NCBI RefSeq assembly: GCF_014174375.1
Contig: NZ_JABEQE010000011.1
Location: forward strand, 87,191 to 151,190
Source: Gluconacetobacter asukensis
Lineage (GTDB): Bacteria; Pseudomonadota; Alphaproteobacteria; Acetobacterales; Acetobacteraceae
DNA length: 64,000 bases
Direction of reading: 5' to 3'
Below the pieces are notes generated by a model. It had not been told where the DNA came from. It was given only the letters and a program-made list of their open reading frames with translations, and did no database searches. The position numbers and the translations under genes were made by a program. Positions 9,616 through 18,367 of the stretch are shown here, in pieces. How positions within the stretch are numbered: position 1 is the first letter of the stretch; each line of letters opens with the position of its first letter.

Positions 9616-9751
9616 GAGACCCGGTTGGGAAATGTGGGCTGGTGAGCGAGAGCGGCCCGGAACGGACCGCGCCCGGCATGTGTTTTCGAGCACCGGAGCG
9701 CAGAAAACGCGCGTCGGATCGCCGCCAGCGCGCATTTCCCAACCGGGTCTC
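9616..9751. repeat. Dispersed hairpin-bounded repeat, copy A
   Basis: A perfect 19-bp inverted repeat (GAGACCCGGTTGGGAAATG at 9616-9634 and its complement at 9733-9751) encloses a 98-base core. The core is shared with copy B at 16121-16282. Shared stretches include GAGCGAGAGCGGCCCGGAAC (9644-9663) and GATCGCCGCCAGCGCGCAT (9717-9735). The arms, apart from the innermost ATG/CAT, are not shared with copy B. It starts three bases after the stop of the minus-strand gene at 9755, so its transcript would fold right after that operon. Confidence 0.85.
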
Positions 9752-9754
9752 GGC

Positions 9755-9970
9755 TTAGAGGGGGCGGTGGGCGCGCTCGATCAGCCGCCGCCACACCGAG
9801 CGGGCTTGGGCCAACACGGGGTTAGGCTGCGCGGCTGGGGTGGAAACGGCCTTGCGGGCCCCTTCCTTGCGGGCCAGCCAATTATCGAGGCTGACGCCTG
9901 CCTTCGCGGCCCGGCGGGCTTCGTAGGCCTGCTTTCCCGGGCCGCTTGCCGGCTTGTCGCGACTGCTCAT
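9755..9970 (-). CDS. Small conserved-looking protein of unknown function
   Basis: 71 residues if started at 9970 (MSSRDKPASGPGKQAYEARRAAKAG). The protein is basic, with VSLDNWLARKEGARK in the middle and a C-terminus ending in WRRLIERAHRPL. No known family is recognised. It lies 33 bases downstream of the LysR gene on the same strand and its stop abuts repeat copy A, so it is probably the last gene of a trxB-lysR-orf transcript. Coding potential is judged from protein-like composition and position. Confidence 0.55.
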   Translation of the reverse strand: MSSRDKPASGPGKQAYEARRAAKAGVSLDNWLARKEGARKAVSTPAAQPNPVLAQARSVWRRLIERAHRPL

Positions 9971-10003
9971 CGGTGCTGCGCTTCCTTGCGGGCGTTGCAC
10001 CGC

Positions 10004-10927
10004 CTAATGGCGGGCATTGATTTCCGACAGCAGGAAGTCGCGGAACACGGCGACGCGCTTCGATGTCCGCAATTCTTCCGGATAGACGAAATAGGCATCG
10101 ACCGTCGGCAGGGGAACGTCGGGCAGGATCTTGACCAGGTTCGCATGCGGTCCGGTCGCGTAAAGCGGCACCGAGCCAATGCCGACCCCGGCCGCGATGG
10201 CCGATGCCATTGCCGGCAGGCTGTTGACCTCAAGCCGGGCGGCCCGCTTCTCGTCCGACGGCACGCCGGCTTCCGCCAGCCAGTTGATGTGCGGGACGGG
10301 CGGATGATAGCCGCCGAACAGCACCAGCTTGTGGGCCGACAACTCGTCCAGGGTCTGGGGGGTGCCGAATTCTTCCAGATAGCTGGGGGAGGCATAGATC
10401 GGCAGCGGGAAATCCGCGAGGTGGCGCTGGATCAGGTCGGGCTGGCGCGGCGGATGCATGCGGACGGCCACATCGGCCTCGCGCATGCCCAGATCCAGGT
10501 CGTTATCCTCCAGGATTAACGTAATCGTGATGTCCGGATTGGTTTCCATGAAGCGATGCAGGCGCGGCGTCAGCCAACAGGTGCCGAAACCCGTCGTTGT
10601 GGTCACGCGCAGGCGGCCGGCGGCCTTCTCCTTGCTTTCGGTCAGCAGGGACTGCGTCATCGCCAGTTTCGAGAAGACTTCCCGCACCGTCTGGTTCAGG
10701 GTCTCGCCCTGTTCTGTCAGGATCAGGCCACGGGCATGGCGGTGGAACAGCGGAACCTGAAGCGCTTCTTCCAGGGCCGAAATCTGTCGCGAGACGGCAG
10801 ACTGGCTGAGGTTGAGTACGTCGCCCGCATGCGTGAACGAACCGGCTTCGGCCACCGCATGAAAAATACGGAGTTTGTCCCAGTCCAATGTACGCTCCGA
10901 TCCTGACAGGAGGAATTGTGAAACCAA
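10004..10927 (-). CDS. LysR-family transcriptional regulator
   Basis: 307 residues. The N-terminal winged helix-turn-helix is classic (LDWDKLRIFHAVAEAGSFTHA, LNLSQSAVSRQISALE, PLFHRHARGLILTEQG). It is followed by a substrate-binding domain (VTTTTGFGTCWLTPRL, VAVRMHPPRQPDLI). The effector and targets are unknown. It lies 52 bases downstream of trxB on the same strand, so it may be co-transcribed with it rather than divergent from a target, as is more usual for LysR genes. Confidence 0.9.
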   Translation of the reverse strand: MVSQFLLSGSERTLDWDKLRIFHAVAEAGSFTHAGDVLNLSQSAVSRQISALEEALQVPLFHRHARGLILTEQGETLNQTVREVFSKLAMTQSLLTESKEKAAGRLRVTTTTGFGTCWLTPRLHRFMETNPDITITLILEDNDLDLGMREADVAVRMHPPRQPDLIQRHLADFPLPIYASPSYLEEFGTPQTLDELSAHKLVLFGGYHPPVPHINWLAEAGVPSDEKRAARLEVNSLPAMASAIAAGVGIGSVPLYATGPHANLVKILPDVPLPTVDAYFVYPEELRTSKRVAVFRDFLLSEINARH

Positions 10928-10979
10928 TGTTACTTTTGGTGACCGAAACGGGCCGTCCGGTCAAGGATTTGATGGGGAG

Positions 10980-11939
10980 TCAGCCCGGGATTCCAGCCAG
11001 GAAACGTTCCGCTTCCAGCGCGGCCATGCAGCCGGTGCCGGCGGCCGTGATGGCCTGGCGATAGATCTTGTCCTGAACATCGCCGGCCGCGAAGACACCG
11101 GGCACCGATGTCCGGGTTCCGCCGGGGTTGGTGACGATATAGCCCTCGTCATCGGTCTCGACCTGGCCACGGAAAATGTCCGTGTGCGGCGCATGGCCGA
11201 TGGCGACGAACACGCCGTCGACCGACAGATCTTCATGCGCGCCGGTCGTGGTGTCGCGCAGGGTGATGCCGGTGACGACGGGCGGCTCGCCGTCCGCGAC
11301 GATCTCCTCGGTCACGCGGTTCCACTTCACCGTGATCTTGGGGTGCGCGAACAGCCGGTCCTGCAGGATCTTCTCGGCGCGCAGGCTGTCGCGCCGGTGG
11401 ATCAGGAACACATGTTCGGCATGATGGGTCAGGTAGAGCGCTTCCTCGACCGCCGTATTGCCGCCGCCGATGACGGCCACGGTGCGACCGCGATAGAAAA
11501 ACCCGTCGCAGGTGGCGCAGGCCGAGACCCCGGCGCCCTGATATTGGGCTTCGCCGGGAATGCCCAGCCACTTCGCCTGTGCCCCGGTCGCGATCACCAC
11601 CGAGCGGGCCAGGTAGACATCGCCCGAATCGCCGACCAGGCGGAAGGGTTCGCCCGCCTTGCGCCCCACCAGCGCGCATTCCGTGATGATGTCGTGGATG
11701 ATCCGCGTTCCGACATGGGCGGCCTGGGCGGCCATCTGCTCCATCAGCTCGGGGCCCTGGATGCCTCGGGCGAAACCCGGATAGTTTTCCACGTCCGTCG
11801 TGATCATCAGCTGGCCGCCGGGCTGGAGGCCGGCAACCAGAATCGGCTTCAGGTTGGCGCGGGCGGCGTAGATGGCGGCGGTGTAGCCGGCGGGGCCGGC
11901 CCCGATCACGAGCAGGTCGGTGGAATGGGTATGGGTCAT
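10980..11939 (-). CDS. trxB: Thioredoxin-disulfide reductase
   Basis: 319 residues from the ATG at 11939, which gives MTHTHSTDLLVIGAGPAG. Motifs in order are the FAD-binding GAGPAGYTAAIYAARA, the redox-active CATC in VSACATCDGFFY, the NADPH-binding GGGNTAVEEALYL and the C-terminal FAAGDVQDKIYRQ. It reduces thioredoxin with NADPH in the cytoplasm. It is divergent from an Lrp-family gene (147 bp between starts), the same trxB/lrp pairing seen in enterobacteria. Confidence 0.96.
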   Translation of the reverse strand: MTHTHSTDLLVIGAGPAGYTAAIYAARANLKPILVAGLQPGGQLMITTDVENYPGFARGIQGPELMEQMAAQAAHVGTRIIHDIITECALVGRKAGEPFRLVGDSGDVYLARSVVIATGAQAKWLGIPGEAQYQGAGVSACATCDGFFYRGRTVAVIGGGNTAVEEALYLTHHAEHVFLIHRRDSLRAEKILQDRLFAHPKITVKWNRVTEEIVADGEPPVVTGITLRDTTTGAHEDLSVDGVFVAIGHAPHTDIFRGQVETDDEGYIVTNPGGTRTSVPGVFAAGDVQDKIYRQAITAAGTGCMAALEAERFLAGIPG

Positions 11940-12086
11940 GGACTCGGCACAGGTCTGTTCAAGCTGCATGGGATATGGCCGTGTGGCGCGCCAGGCACAA
12001 GCCATGTGGGGATCTGGATGCTCTTTTCGGCGAGGGGCGCATGCCGTATCCTGAAGGCTTGATATTCTGGGACGGACAAAACTGAC

Positions 12087-12584
12087 GTGATGGATCTGGA
12101 TGCGATTGACCGTCGGATCGTAGCGGAACTCCAGGCGGATGGCCGCATGACCAACGTGGAACTCGCGCGTCGGGTTGGCATTTCCGCCCCACCATGCCTG
12201 CGGCGTGTGCGCCGGCTGGAGGAGGAAGGGCTGATCCGCGGCTATCATGCCGACACCGACGCGGCCCTGCTGGGATGGACGATCACGCTGTTTGCCCTGA
12301 TCGGGCTGGACAGCCAGAAGGAAGCGGTCCTGACCGCCTTCGAGTCCCAGGTCGCCGGATGGCCGGAGGTGCGGGAGTGCCACATGATCCGCGGCGGCGG
12401 CGATTTCCTGGTCCGGCTGGTGGCGCGCGACGCCGCGCATGAAAACCAGCTGACCCGGCGCCTGACCGAAAGCCCGCATGTCAGCCGGGTCCAGACATTG
12501 CAGACCATCCGCACCTCGCTCAGCCGCGCCGGGGTGCCGGTGCAGCCACTGGCCCAGCCTTTCGGCGACACAGACGGCGCATGA
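12087..12584 (+). CDS. Lrp/AsnC-family transcriptional regulator
   Basis: 165 residues from GTG 12087, or 164 from the adjacent ATG 12090. The N-terminal helix-turn-helix (DLDAIDRRIVAELQADGR, then NVELARRVGISAPPCLRR) and the C-terminal RAM domain (VREC onward, GGGDFLVRLVARD) are complete. These regulators sense amino acids and form octamers. The stop overlaps the start of the glycosyltransferase at 12581 (ATGA), so regulator and glycosyltransferase genes appear translationally coupled. Confidence 0.92.
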   Translation: MMDLDAIDRRIVAELQADGRMTNVELARRVGISAPPCLRRVRRLEEEGLIRGYHADTDAALLGWTITLFALIGLDSQKEAVLTAFESQVAGWPEVRECHMIRGGGDFLVRLVARDAAHENQLTRRLTESPHVSRVQTLQTIRTSLSRAGVPVQPLAQPFGDTDGA

Positions 12585-13744
12585 CCCAGGTCCGGGGCCA
12601 GGCCGGCCCCGTGTGGGGGGATGACGCCGGAGTTGCGGGCGGGGCCGGCCTGGCGCGTCCGGCGGCGGATATCAGCATCGTGGTGCCCTGCTACAATGAG
12701 CGCGCCAATGTGCGCCCCCTGGTCGCGGCGCTGTACCAGGCCCTGGCGGGGCGGGCGTGGGAGGTCATCTTCGTTGATGACAGCTCGCCCGACGGCACGA
12801 TCGACGAGGTGCGGGCCCTGGCGGAAAGCGATGGCCGCGTGCGCGGATTGCTGCGCGTGGGGCGGCGCGGCCTGTCGTCGGCGGTGATCGAGGGCGTGCT
12901 GTCCTCCTCGGCACGGATCGTCGCCGTCATGGATGGCGACATGCAGCACGACGAATCGTGCCTGGGGCGGCTGATCGACGCCGTGGCACGTGACGGGTAC
13001 GACATCGCGGTCGGCAGCCGCCATGTGGCCGGCGGCGACAATGCGGGGCTGGCCAATGGCTGGCGGACCTTCCTCTCCGACTCCGGCATCCGCCTGGTGC
13101 AGATGATCCTGCCGGTGCGGCTGGGCGATCCGATGAGCGGATTCTTCGCCATGCGCCGCGATCTGTTCGAACGCACGGTGCCGCGCCTGTCGGGCACCGG
13201 CTTCAAGATCCTGCTGGATGTGTTCCTGTCCGCGCCCCAGCGGCCACGGGTGCTGGAGGTGCCGTTCGTCTTCCGCCCCCGTGCGGCGGGCGAGAGCAAG
13301 CTGGACATCCTGGTACTGATGCAGTTCGTAGCGATGCTGGCGGACAAGATCTGCCGGGGGTTCCTGCCGACCCGGTTCATCGCGTTCTCGCTGGTCGGGC
13401 TGGTCGGCATTCTGGTCAATCTGGCGGTGCTGGATATCGGGCGGCGTTTCGGGGCCGATTTCACCACCAGCCAATGGCTGGGCACATTGGTCGCCATGGT
13501 GACGAATTTCTGGATGAACAACGCGCTGACCTATCGCGACCGGCGGCTGCGCGGCGCGCGGATGTGGCTGGGGCTGGGGCTGTTCATGATCATCTGTTCG
13601 GCCGGGGCCGTCGCCGATGTCGGCATCGCACGGGCGATCTTCAGCCGTGACGGGGAATGGCGCCTGGCCGGGGCGGCCGGGGCGGCGATCGCGGTGGTGT
13701 GGAATTACGCCGTTTCATCGACCCTGATCTGGCGCGTGCGATGA
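12581..13744 (+). CDS. Family 2 glycosyltransferase with C-terminal GtrA domain (polyprenyl-phosphate sugar transferase)
   Basis: 387 residues. The GT2 domain spans about 25-250 (ISIVVPCYNERANV, FVDDSSPDGTID, VMDGDMQHDE). A GtrA-type membrane domain follows with four hydrophobic helices (about 262-385, RFIAFSLVGLVGILVNLAVL). Such fusions transfer a sugar from an NDP or GDP donor to polyprenyl phosphate at the inner membrane. It overlaps the next gene by four bases. The neighbouring GT39/ArnT-like protein would use the lipid-linked sugar on the periplasmic side. Confidence 0.9.
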   Translation: MTQVRGQAGPVWGDDAGVAGGAGLARPAADISIVVPCYNERANVRPLVAALYQALAGRAWEVIFVDDSSPDGTIDEVRALAESDGRVRGLLRVGRRGLSSAVIEGVLSSSARIVAVMDGDMQHDESCLGRLIDAVARDGYDIAVGSRHVAGGDNAGLANGWRTFLSDSGIRLVQMILPVRLGDPMSGFFAMRRDLFERTVPRLSGTGFKILLDVFLSAPQRPRVLEVPFVFRPRAAGESKLDILVLMQFVAMLADKICRGFLPTRFIAFSLVGLVGILVNLAVLDIGRRFGADFTTSQWLGTLVAMVTNFWMNNALTYRDRRLRGARMWLGLGLFMIICSAGAVADVGIARAIFSRDGEWRLAGAAGAAIAVVWNYAVSSTLIWRVR

Positions 13745-15207
13745 CGGGCGCCAGGGGACTGGGCGGGCCCGACCTGTCGCGATGGGGCCTGGCCCTCCTC
13801 GGGGTGACGGTACTGCGCGTGATCGTGGCCGCGTGGACGCCCCTGTCGCCGGACGAGGCCTATTACTGGGTCTGGTCCCGTGCGCTGGCGCCGGGCTATC
13901 TGGACCATCCCCCGATGGTGGCGCTGTGGATCCGCGTGGGCACGGCCCTGCTGGGAGACGGCCCCCTGGGCGTGCGCCTGCTGGCCCCGCTCTCGGCAGC
14001 GATCGGCACGCTGTTCCTAGTTGTGGCGGCGCGCGACCTCGGCCAGGGCGACGGGCCACCGGCCGGCCGGATGGTGCGGGCGGGGCTGCTACTGAACGCC
14101 ACGCTGGCGCTGGGCATCGGCGCCGTGACCATGACCCCGGATACGCCGCTGCTGTTCTTCGTGACGCTGGCGCTGTGGGCGCTGGGCCGGCTGCTGGCCA
14201 CGGGTCGGGGGGTATGGTGGCTGGTGCTGGGGGCAGTGCTCGGCCTGGCCTGCGACAGCAAATATACGGCCGTGCTGCCCGGTGGCGGGCTGGCGCTGTG
14301 GTGCCTGTGCAGCCGGTTCGGCCGGGCGTGGCTGCGCACGCCCTGGCCCTGGTGCGGTGTGGTGCTGGCCGCGATCCTGTTCCTGCCGGTCATCGGCTGG
14401 AACCACGCGCATCACTGGGCCAGCTTCGTGCGTCAGGGCGGTCGGGCAGGGGATTGGCGGCCGGCGCGGGCCGTGCAGTTCCTGTCGGAACTGGCAGGGG
14501 GGCAGATCGGCCTGATGACGCCGCTGATCGCGCTGGGGTTCGGCGGCGGAATGTGGCGGGCCTGGCACCGTGCCGGGCGCGATCCGGGGGCAGCGGTGCT
14601 GCTGTGGTGGATCGTGCCGTCGGCGCTCGTGTTCGTGCAGCACGCGCTGGGCGATCGGGTGCAGGCCAACTGGCCGGTGCTGCTCTATCCTGCCATGGCG
14701 GTACTCGCCGCTTCGCCCGCCTGGCGCTTCTGGCGCGCGGGAACGGTCCTGGGGTTTGCGCTGACGCTGCTGGTCTATGTCCAGTCCACCCTGGCGCCCG
14801 TTTCGCTGTCGCCGCATCTGGACATTACCCTGCGGCAGATGGCCGGCTGGCAGGACCTGGCGCGCAAGGTCGATGCCCTGGTGGCCCCCGGCGACATGGT
14901 GGCGGCCGACGAATACGGGCTGGCGGCGGAACTGGCCCTGGCCCTGCCACGCCGGACAGTGATCGGGATCGAGCCGCGCTGGGCGCTGTTCGACCTACCG
15001 CGCCCGGTGGGGGGCAGTGGTATCTTCCTGTGCAGCGTCCGGCGGCTGCGCGACCTCGATCTGTCGCCTTTCAGCAGCGCCACGCGGATCGGCACCGTGG
15101 AGCGGGCACGCAAGGGCAGGGTTGCCGAACGCTATGCCGTCTTCCGTGTCACGCTGGCGCCCGGCCCGCTCGCCGGCGCAGCCCGCCTGTCGGCTGGGGA
15201 GGAATAG
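13741..15207 (+). CDS. ArnT/PMT-like (GT39/GT83) integral membrane glycosyltransferase
   Basis: 488 residues starting at an ATG that overlaps the previous stop. The N-terminus shows the GT-C acceptor signature SPDEAYYWVWSRALAPGYLDHPPM, with the Asp-Glu pair in the first periplasmic loop, then about ten hydrophobic helices and a C-terminal soluble region. The family moves a sugar from a polyprenyl-phosphate carrier to lipid A, protein or glycan on the outer face of the inner membrane. The acceptor is unknown. With the upstream GT2-GtrA protein it forms a plausible two-enzyme donor and transfer pair. Confidence 0.88.
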   Translation: MTGARGLGGPDLSRWGLALLGVTVLRVIVAAWTPLSPDEAYYWVWSRALAPGYLDHPPMVALWIRVGTALLGDGPLGVRLLAPLSAAIGTLFLVVAARDLGQGDGPPAGRMVRAGLLLNATLALGIGAVTMTPDTPLLFFVTLALWALGRLLATGRGVWWLVLGAVLGLACDSKYTAVLPGGGLALWCLCSRFGRAWLRTPWPWCGVVLAAILFLPVIGWNHAHHWASFVRQGGRAGDWRPARAVQFLSELAGGQIGLMTPLIALGFGGGMWRAWHRAGRDPGAAVLLWWIVPSALVFVQHALGDRVQANWPVLLYPAMAVLAASPAWRFWRAGTVLGFALTLLVYVQSTLAPVSLSPHLDITLRQMAGWQDLARKVDALVAPGDMVAADEYGLAAELALALPRRTVIGIEPRWALFDLPRPVGGSGIFLCSVRRLRDLDLSPFSSATRIGTVERARKGRVAERYAVFRVTLAPGPLAGAARLSAGEE

Positions 15208-15214
15208 AGCGTCG

Positions 15215-15571
15215 TTATGGCGCCGCGCTGTCCAGTGTGCCGCGCACCAGCTCCATCAGCGCGCGGACCCGGAATGGCTTTTCCAACGTAGGGATCGGCG
15301 CGAGGGTGGCCAGGCGGGCCGGGTCACCGCTGATGGCGATCAGGGGGATGCCCCCCGCCTTCAGTCGGGCGATCAGGCGATCTGGCGGGCCGTCGGGCAG
15401 GGACAGGTCGATGATGGCCAGGTCGATCGGCCCCTGTTCCACTGCGTTCATGGCCGATTGCACGCCCGGACAGGCGGTGACGCGCAGGTCGGATGCCTCC
15501 AGCGCCGTGCAGATCAGGTCGGCGATGGCGGATTCGTCCTCGACCAGCAGGATATGGCGGCCAGATATCAT
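15215..15571 (-). CDS. Stand-alone response-regulator receiver protein
   Basis: 118 residues, a single CheY-like domain. The acidic pair is in LLVEDESA, the phospho-acceptor Asp in LAIIDLSLPDG, the conserved Thr/Ser position in IAISGDP and the Lys in TLEKPFR. There is no output domain, so it probably acts by protein contact or in a phosphorelay. It overlaps the NUDIX gene start by four bases, which suggests a NUDIX-receiver operon. The gene is convergent with the GT39-like gene. Confidence 0.88.
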   Translation of the reverse strand: MISGRHILLVEDESAIADLICTALEASDLRVTACPGVQSAMNAVEQGPIDLAIIDLSLPDGPPDRLIARLKAGGIPLIAISGDPARLATLAPIPTLEKPFRVRALMELVRGTLDSAAP

Positions 15572-16065
15572 GATGCATGGTCCTGTGCGGGGATGAGGCG
15601 ACGGGGATCGCCCCCGGGGACGGGCCAGGGGGCGGCCCCCCGTTCGGAAAGCGCCAGGGTGCCCAGTTCCAGCAGGCCGGGGCTCATGCGCTCCGGGTTG
15701 GCCCGGATCTGGTCGAGGGTGAACCAGCCCGTGGCTACCGCGTCATCGGCAGCCTGGATGTCGGTCTGGCCGGAATCGGCGCAGTGCACGACGGTGATGA
15801 CGTAATGAAAGCGCAACTGCCCGTCGGGTGCCCGGTCCAGCACGTCGAATGCCGTCAGCACGCCCTGGGCCCGGGTGACGAACCCGGTTTCCTCGCGCAG
15901 TTCGCGTTCGGCCGCCTGGAACAGGGTCTCGCCATGTTCGATCCGGCCGCCGGGAAAGCCCCATAGCCCCTGATCCGGCGGGTTGGCGCGCCGGATCAGC
16001 AGCAGGCGCGCGTCACGGACAACAACGGCCAGGATGGCGGCCGACACGGTGGAGGAAGCAGTCAT
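15568..16065 (-). CDS. NUDIX hydrolase
   Basis: 165 residues. The NUDIX box is complete: GGRIEHGETLFQAAERELREETG, matching Gx5Ex7REUxEExG. The preceding LLLIRRANPPDQGLWGFP is typical of ADP-ribose or nucleoside-diphosphate hydrolases of the MutT type. The substrate is not determined. It is upstream of and overlaps the receiver gene. Repeat copy B begins 56 bases before its start. Confidence 0.9.
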   Translation of the reverse strand: MTASSTVSAAILAVVVRDARLLLIRRANPPDQGLWGFPGGRIEHGETLFQAAERELREETGFVTRAQGVLTAFDVLDRAPDGQLRFHYVITVVHCADSGQTDIQAADDAVATGWFTLDQIRANPERMSPGLLELGTLALSERGAAPWPVPGGDPRRLIPAQDHAS

Positions 16066-16120
16066 GCGGTAATCTTAACCGCATGCCTGCCTCCGGCGCC
16101 ACCATGCCGGGGCGCCGCAA

Positions 16121-16282
16121 AGCCTGGCCGGACATGTGGGTTGACGAGCGAGAGCGGCCCGGAACCGGCCGCGCCCGGCGTGTGTTTCCGAGCCTCGGAG
16201 CGGAGCGGCCTTGATGGCCGCGAGCACCGAAGCACAGGAAACGCGCGCCAGATCGCCGCCAGCGCGCATGTCCGGCCACGCT
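16121..16282. repeat. Dispersed hairpin-bounded repeat, copy B
   Basis: Arms TGGCCGGACATG (16125-16136) and CATGTCCGGCCA (16267-16278) pair perfectly, with three further outer pairs after one mismatch. They enclose a 130-base core that matches the copy A core from both ends. The blocks GAGCGAGAGCGGCCCGGAAC (16146-16165) and GATCGCCGCCAGCGCGCAT (16251-16269) are identical to copy A. It has roughly 32 extra bases in the middle, including a small CGGCC/GGCCG stem. It lies immediately after the minus-strand stop at 16284, the same placement as copy A. Confidence 0.85.
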
Positions 16283-16283
16283 G

Positions 16284-18269
16284 TCAGGGGACGACCGGCA
16301 GCCAGATGGCCGTCGACTGCTCACCACCCCGATGGATTGTCTGGGTGGCGGTCACATAATCATGCGGCGTGGCACGCAGCACGTTGGGGACGAAGGTCTG
16401 CGGATTGCGGTCGTAGAGCGGGAACAGCGAGGACTGGATCTGCACCATGATCCGGTGCCCCGGCTTGAACACGTGGTTGACCGCCGGCAGCGTGAAGCGA
16501 TAGCGCGCCGTCGCGTTGGCTACCGCGGCCACAGAATGGTCGAACCCTTCACGGTAGCGGCCACGGAAGATGTCCATCGACACGGCCAGTTCGTATCCGC
16601 CCATTTCCGGCCGGTCGCCGTCGGTGGCGGGCATCACGTCGATCAGCTTCACCACCCAGTCGGAATCGGTGCCGCTGGTCGCCGCGAACAGGTCGGCCAC
16701 CGGCACGCCGCTGACGCGGACGGACTTGGTCAGGACCGGCGTTTCATAGGTCAGCACGTCCGGGCGGCTTTCGGCCGGCCGCTGGTCCTGGACCAGCCAG
16801 GTCTTCCAGCGCGGTGAATCCTCCGCGAAATTGAACGGACGCTGCACGAACGGCACCGGATGCGCCGGGTCGGACACGTAGGAATCCTGTCCGGTGGCGG
16901 GGTGGTCGAACGACAGGCTGTAGCCGGCCTGCAGGTACAGCGGCTTCAGCTTCTGGTCGCAGCTCTTGTCGTCACACGCCAGGGGCCAGTGCGGGAAGCG
17001 GTCCCAATGGTTCTCGCCGGAATTGTAGATGATGGCTTCCGGCAGATGAACCTCGGGCGAGCCGGGGCGCAGATACTGGTTGAAGAAGGGCAGCAGCACC
17101 TCGGCGCGGAATTGATGCGCGGTGTCCCCGTTCCAGTGCAGCGGGCCCAGTTCCGACCCGTCGTAATTGACCTGGCTGTGGCGCCAGGGGCCCATCACCA
17201 GCACGTTGGGCACGTTCGGGCTGGTCGCCTTCAGCGCCTGCCAGGAATGGATGGCGCCCCACATGTCTTCCTGATCCCACAGCCCCTGTTCCCAGATGGT
17301 GGGAACGGTCAGCGGGTGGCGGGTGATCAGCTTGTCCAGCGCCTGGTCCTGCCAGAAGGAATCATAGTCCGGATGGGCCAGCATGCGCTGCCACCACGGA
17401 AACTGGTCCAGCCCGGCGGCGGAGGCGAACTGGGCGGCCGAGCCTGCGCGCAGGAAGTTGGTGTAGTCGTCGCGATCGACGCGGGGGATTGAGGAGCCGG
17501 AGCCACGCACCGTCATCTGGTCGGTGAAATAGTCCAGTCCGCCCTGGCGGAAGGCGCCGTAATGGTACCAGTCGTCGCCCATCCAGCCATCGACCATCGG
17601 GCTTTCCGGGGCCGCGACCTTCAGCGCCGGGTGCGGGTTCAGCAGCGCCATGACGACCGTGAAGCCTTCATAGGACGAGCCCAGCATGCCCACGCGCCCG
17701 TTGGACTGCGGCAGATTGTGGACCAGCCAGTCGATCGTGTCCCACGCATCGGTGACTTCGTCGGTATGGGTGGGGTTCAGCGGGCCGCGCACCGGGCGCG
17801 TCATGACGTAATCGCCCTCCGACCCGTATTTGCCGCGAATGTCCTGGAACACGCGGATATAGCCGGATTCCACGAACACATCGTCGCCCTGGGGCAGTAG
17901 CGCGCGCATGGTCGGCGCATCCTCGACCCGGTTGAGGCGCTTCGAGGCATGATAGGGCGTGCGCGTCAGCAGGATCGGCGCATCATGGGCGTCGCGCGGG
18001 ATTACGATCACCGTATGCAGCTTCACCCCGTCGCGCATCGGGATCATGATCTCGCGCTTGACGTAATCGCGCGCGGCGGTGGGGAAGGTGACGTGGGCGG
18101 GAATGTCGCTGCCCGTCTGCACCGTCAGGGACGATGCGGCCGTCGGCGCCGCCGGAGGGGCGGCATGGCCCAGACTGCTGATCAGGCCGAGGGCGGTCGC
18201 AAAGGCGATCGCCCCGCCCGGGCGATGGAAGGGAAGGGTCAAACCAGGCGCTCCTGCTCTATCCGTCAT
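16284..18269 (-). CDS. Secreted CocE/NonD-family hydrolase (alpha-amino-acid ester hydrolase / acylase-like)
   Basis: 661 residues from the ATG at 18269 (MTDRAGAPGLTLPFHRPGG). A signal peptide with hydrophobic core IAFATALGLISSLGHA is followed by an alpha/beta hydrolase domain (PMRDGVKLHTVIVIPRDA, RVFQDIRGKYGSEG, catalytic Ser in GSSYEGF) and a C-terminal jelly-roll (FVQRPFN onward). The family cleaves esters or amides of small amino-acid-like acyl groups in the periplasm. The exact substrate is unknown. It has an upstream neighbour on the same strand 98 bp away and ends two to five bases before repeat copy B. Confidence 0.88.
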   Translation of the reverse strand: MTDRAGAPGLTLPFHRPGGAIAFATALGLISSLGHAAPPAAPTAASSLTVQTGSDIPAHVTFPTAARDYVKREIMIPMRDGVKLHTVIVIPRDAHDAPILLTRTPYHASKRLNRVEDAPTMRALLPQGDDVFVESGYIRVFQDIRGKYGSEGDYVMTRPVRGPLNPTHTDEVTDAWDTIDWLVHNLPQSNGRVGMLGSSYEGFTVVMALLNPHPALKVAAPESPMVDGWMGDDWYHYGAFRQGGLDYFTDQMTVRGSGSSIPRVDRDDYTNFLRAGSAAQFASAAGLDQFPWWQRMLAHPDYDSFWQDQALDKLITRHPLTVPTIWEQGLWDQEDMWGAIHSWQALKATSPNVPNVLVMGPWRHSQVNYDGSELGPLHWNGDTAHQFRAEVLLPFFNQYLRPGSPEVHLPEAIIYNSGENHWDRFPHWPLACDDKSCDQKLKPLYLQAGYSLSFDHPATGQDSYVSDPAHPVPFVQRPFNFAEDSPRWKTWLVQDQRPAESRPDVLTYETPVLTKSVRVSGVPVADLFAATSGTDSDWVVKLIDVMPATDGDRPEMGGYELAVSMDIFRGRYREGFDHSVAAVANATARYRFTLPAVNHVFKPGHRIMVQIQSSLFPLYDRNPQTFVPNVLRATPHDYVTATQTIHRGGEQSTAIWLPVVP

Positions 18270-18367
18270 GGCGGAGATGTCATGCTTTTCGCGTGGTCGA
18301 CCATGTCGCAACCGGATGGATCAGGCAACCGCCCATCATCCCGGCGCAAGGCGTTCGGCAGGCCGCT

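Noticed and set aside
9445..9735. Minus-strand frame starting MRAGGD, with a similar frame at 16075-16269
   Set aside because: The similarity comes from the shared dispersed repeat. The frames diverge outside the core and differ by the central insertion, so they are repeat artefacts and not proteins.
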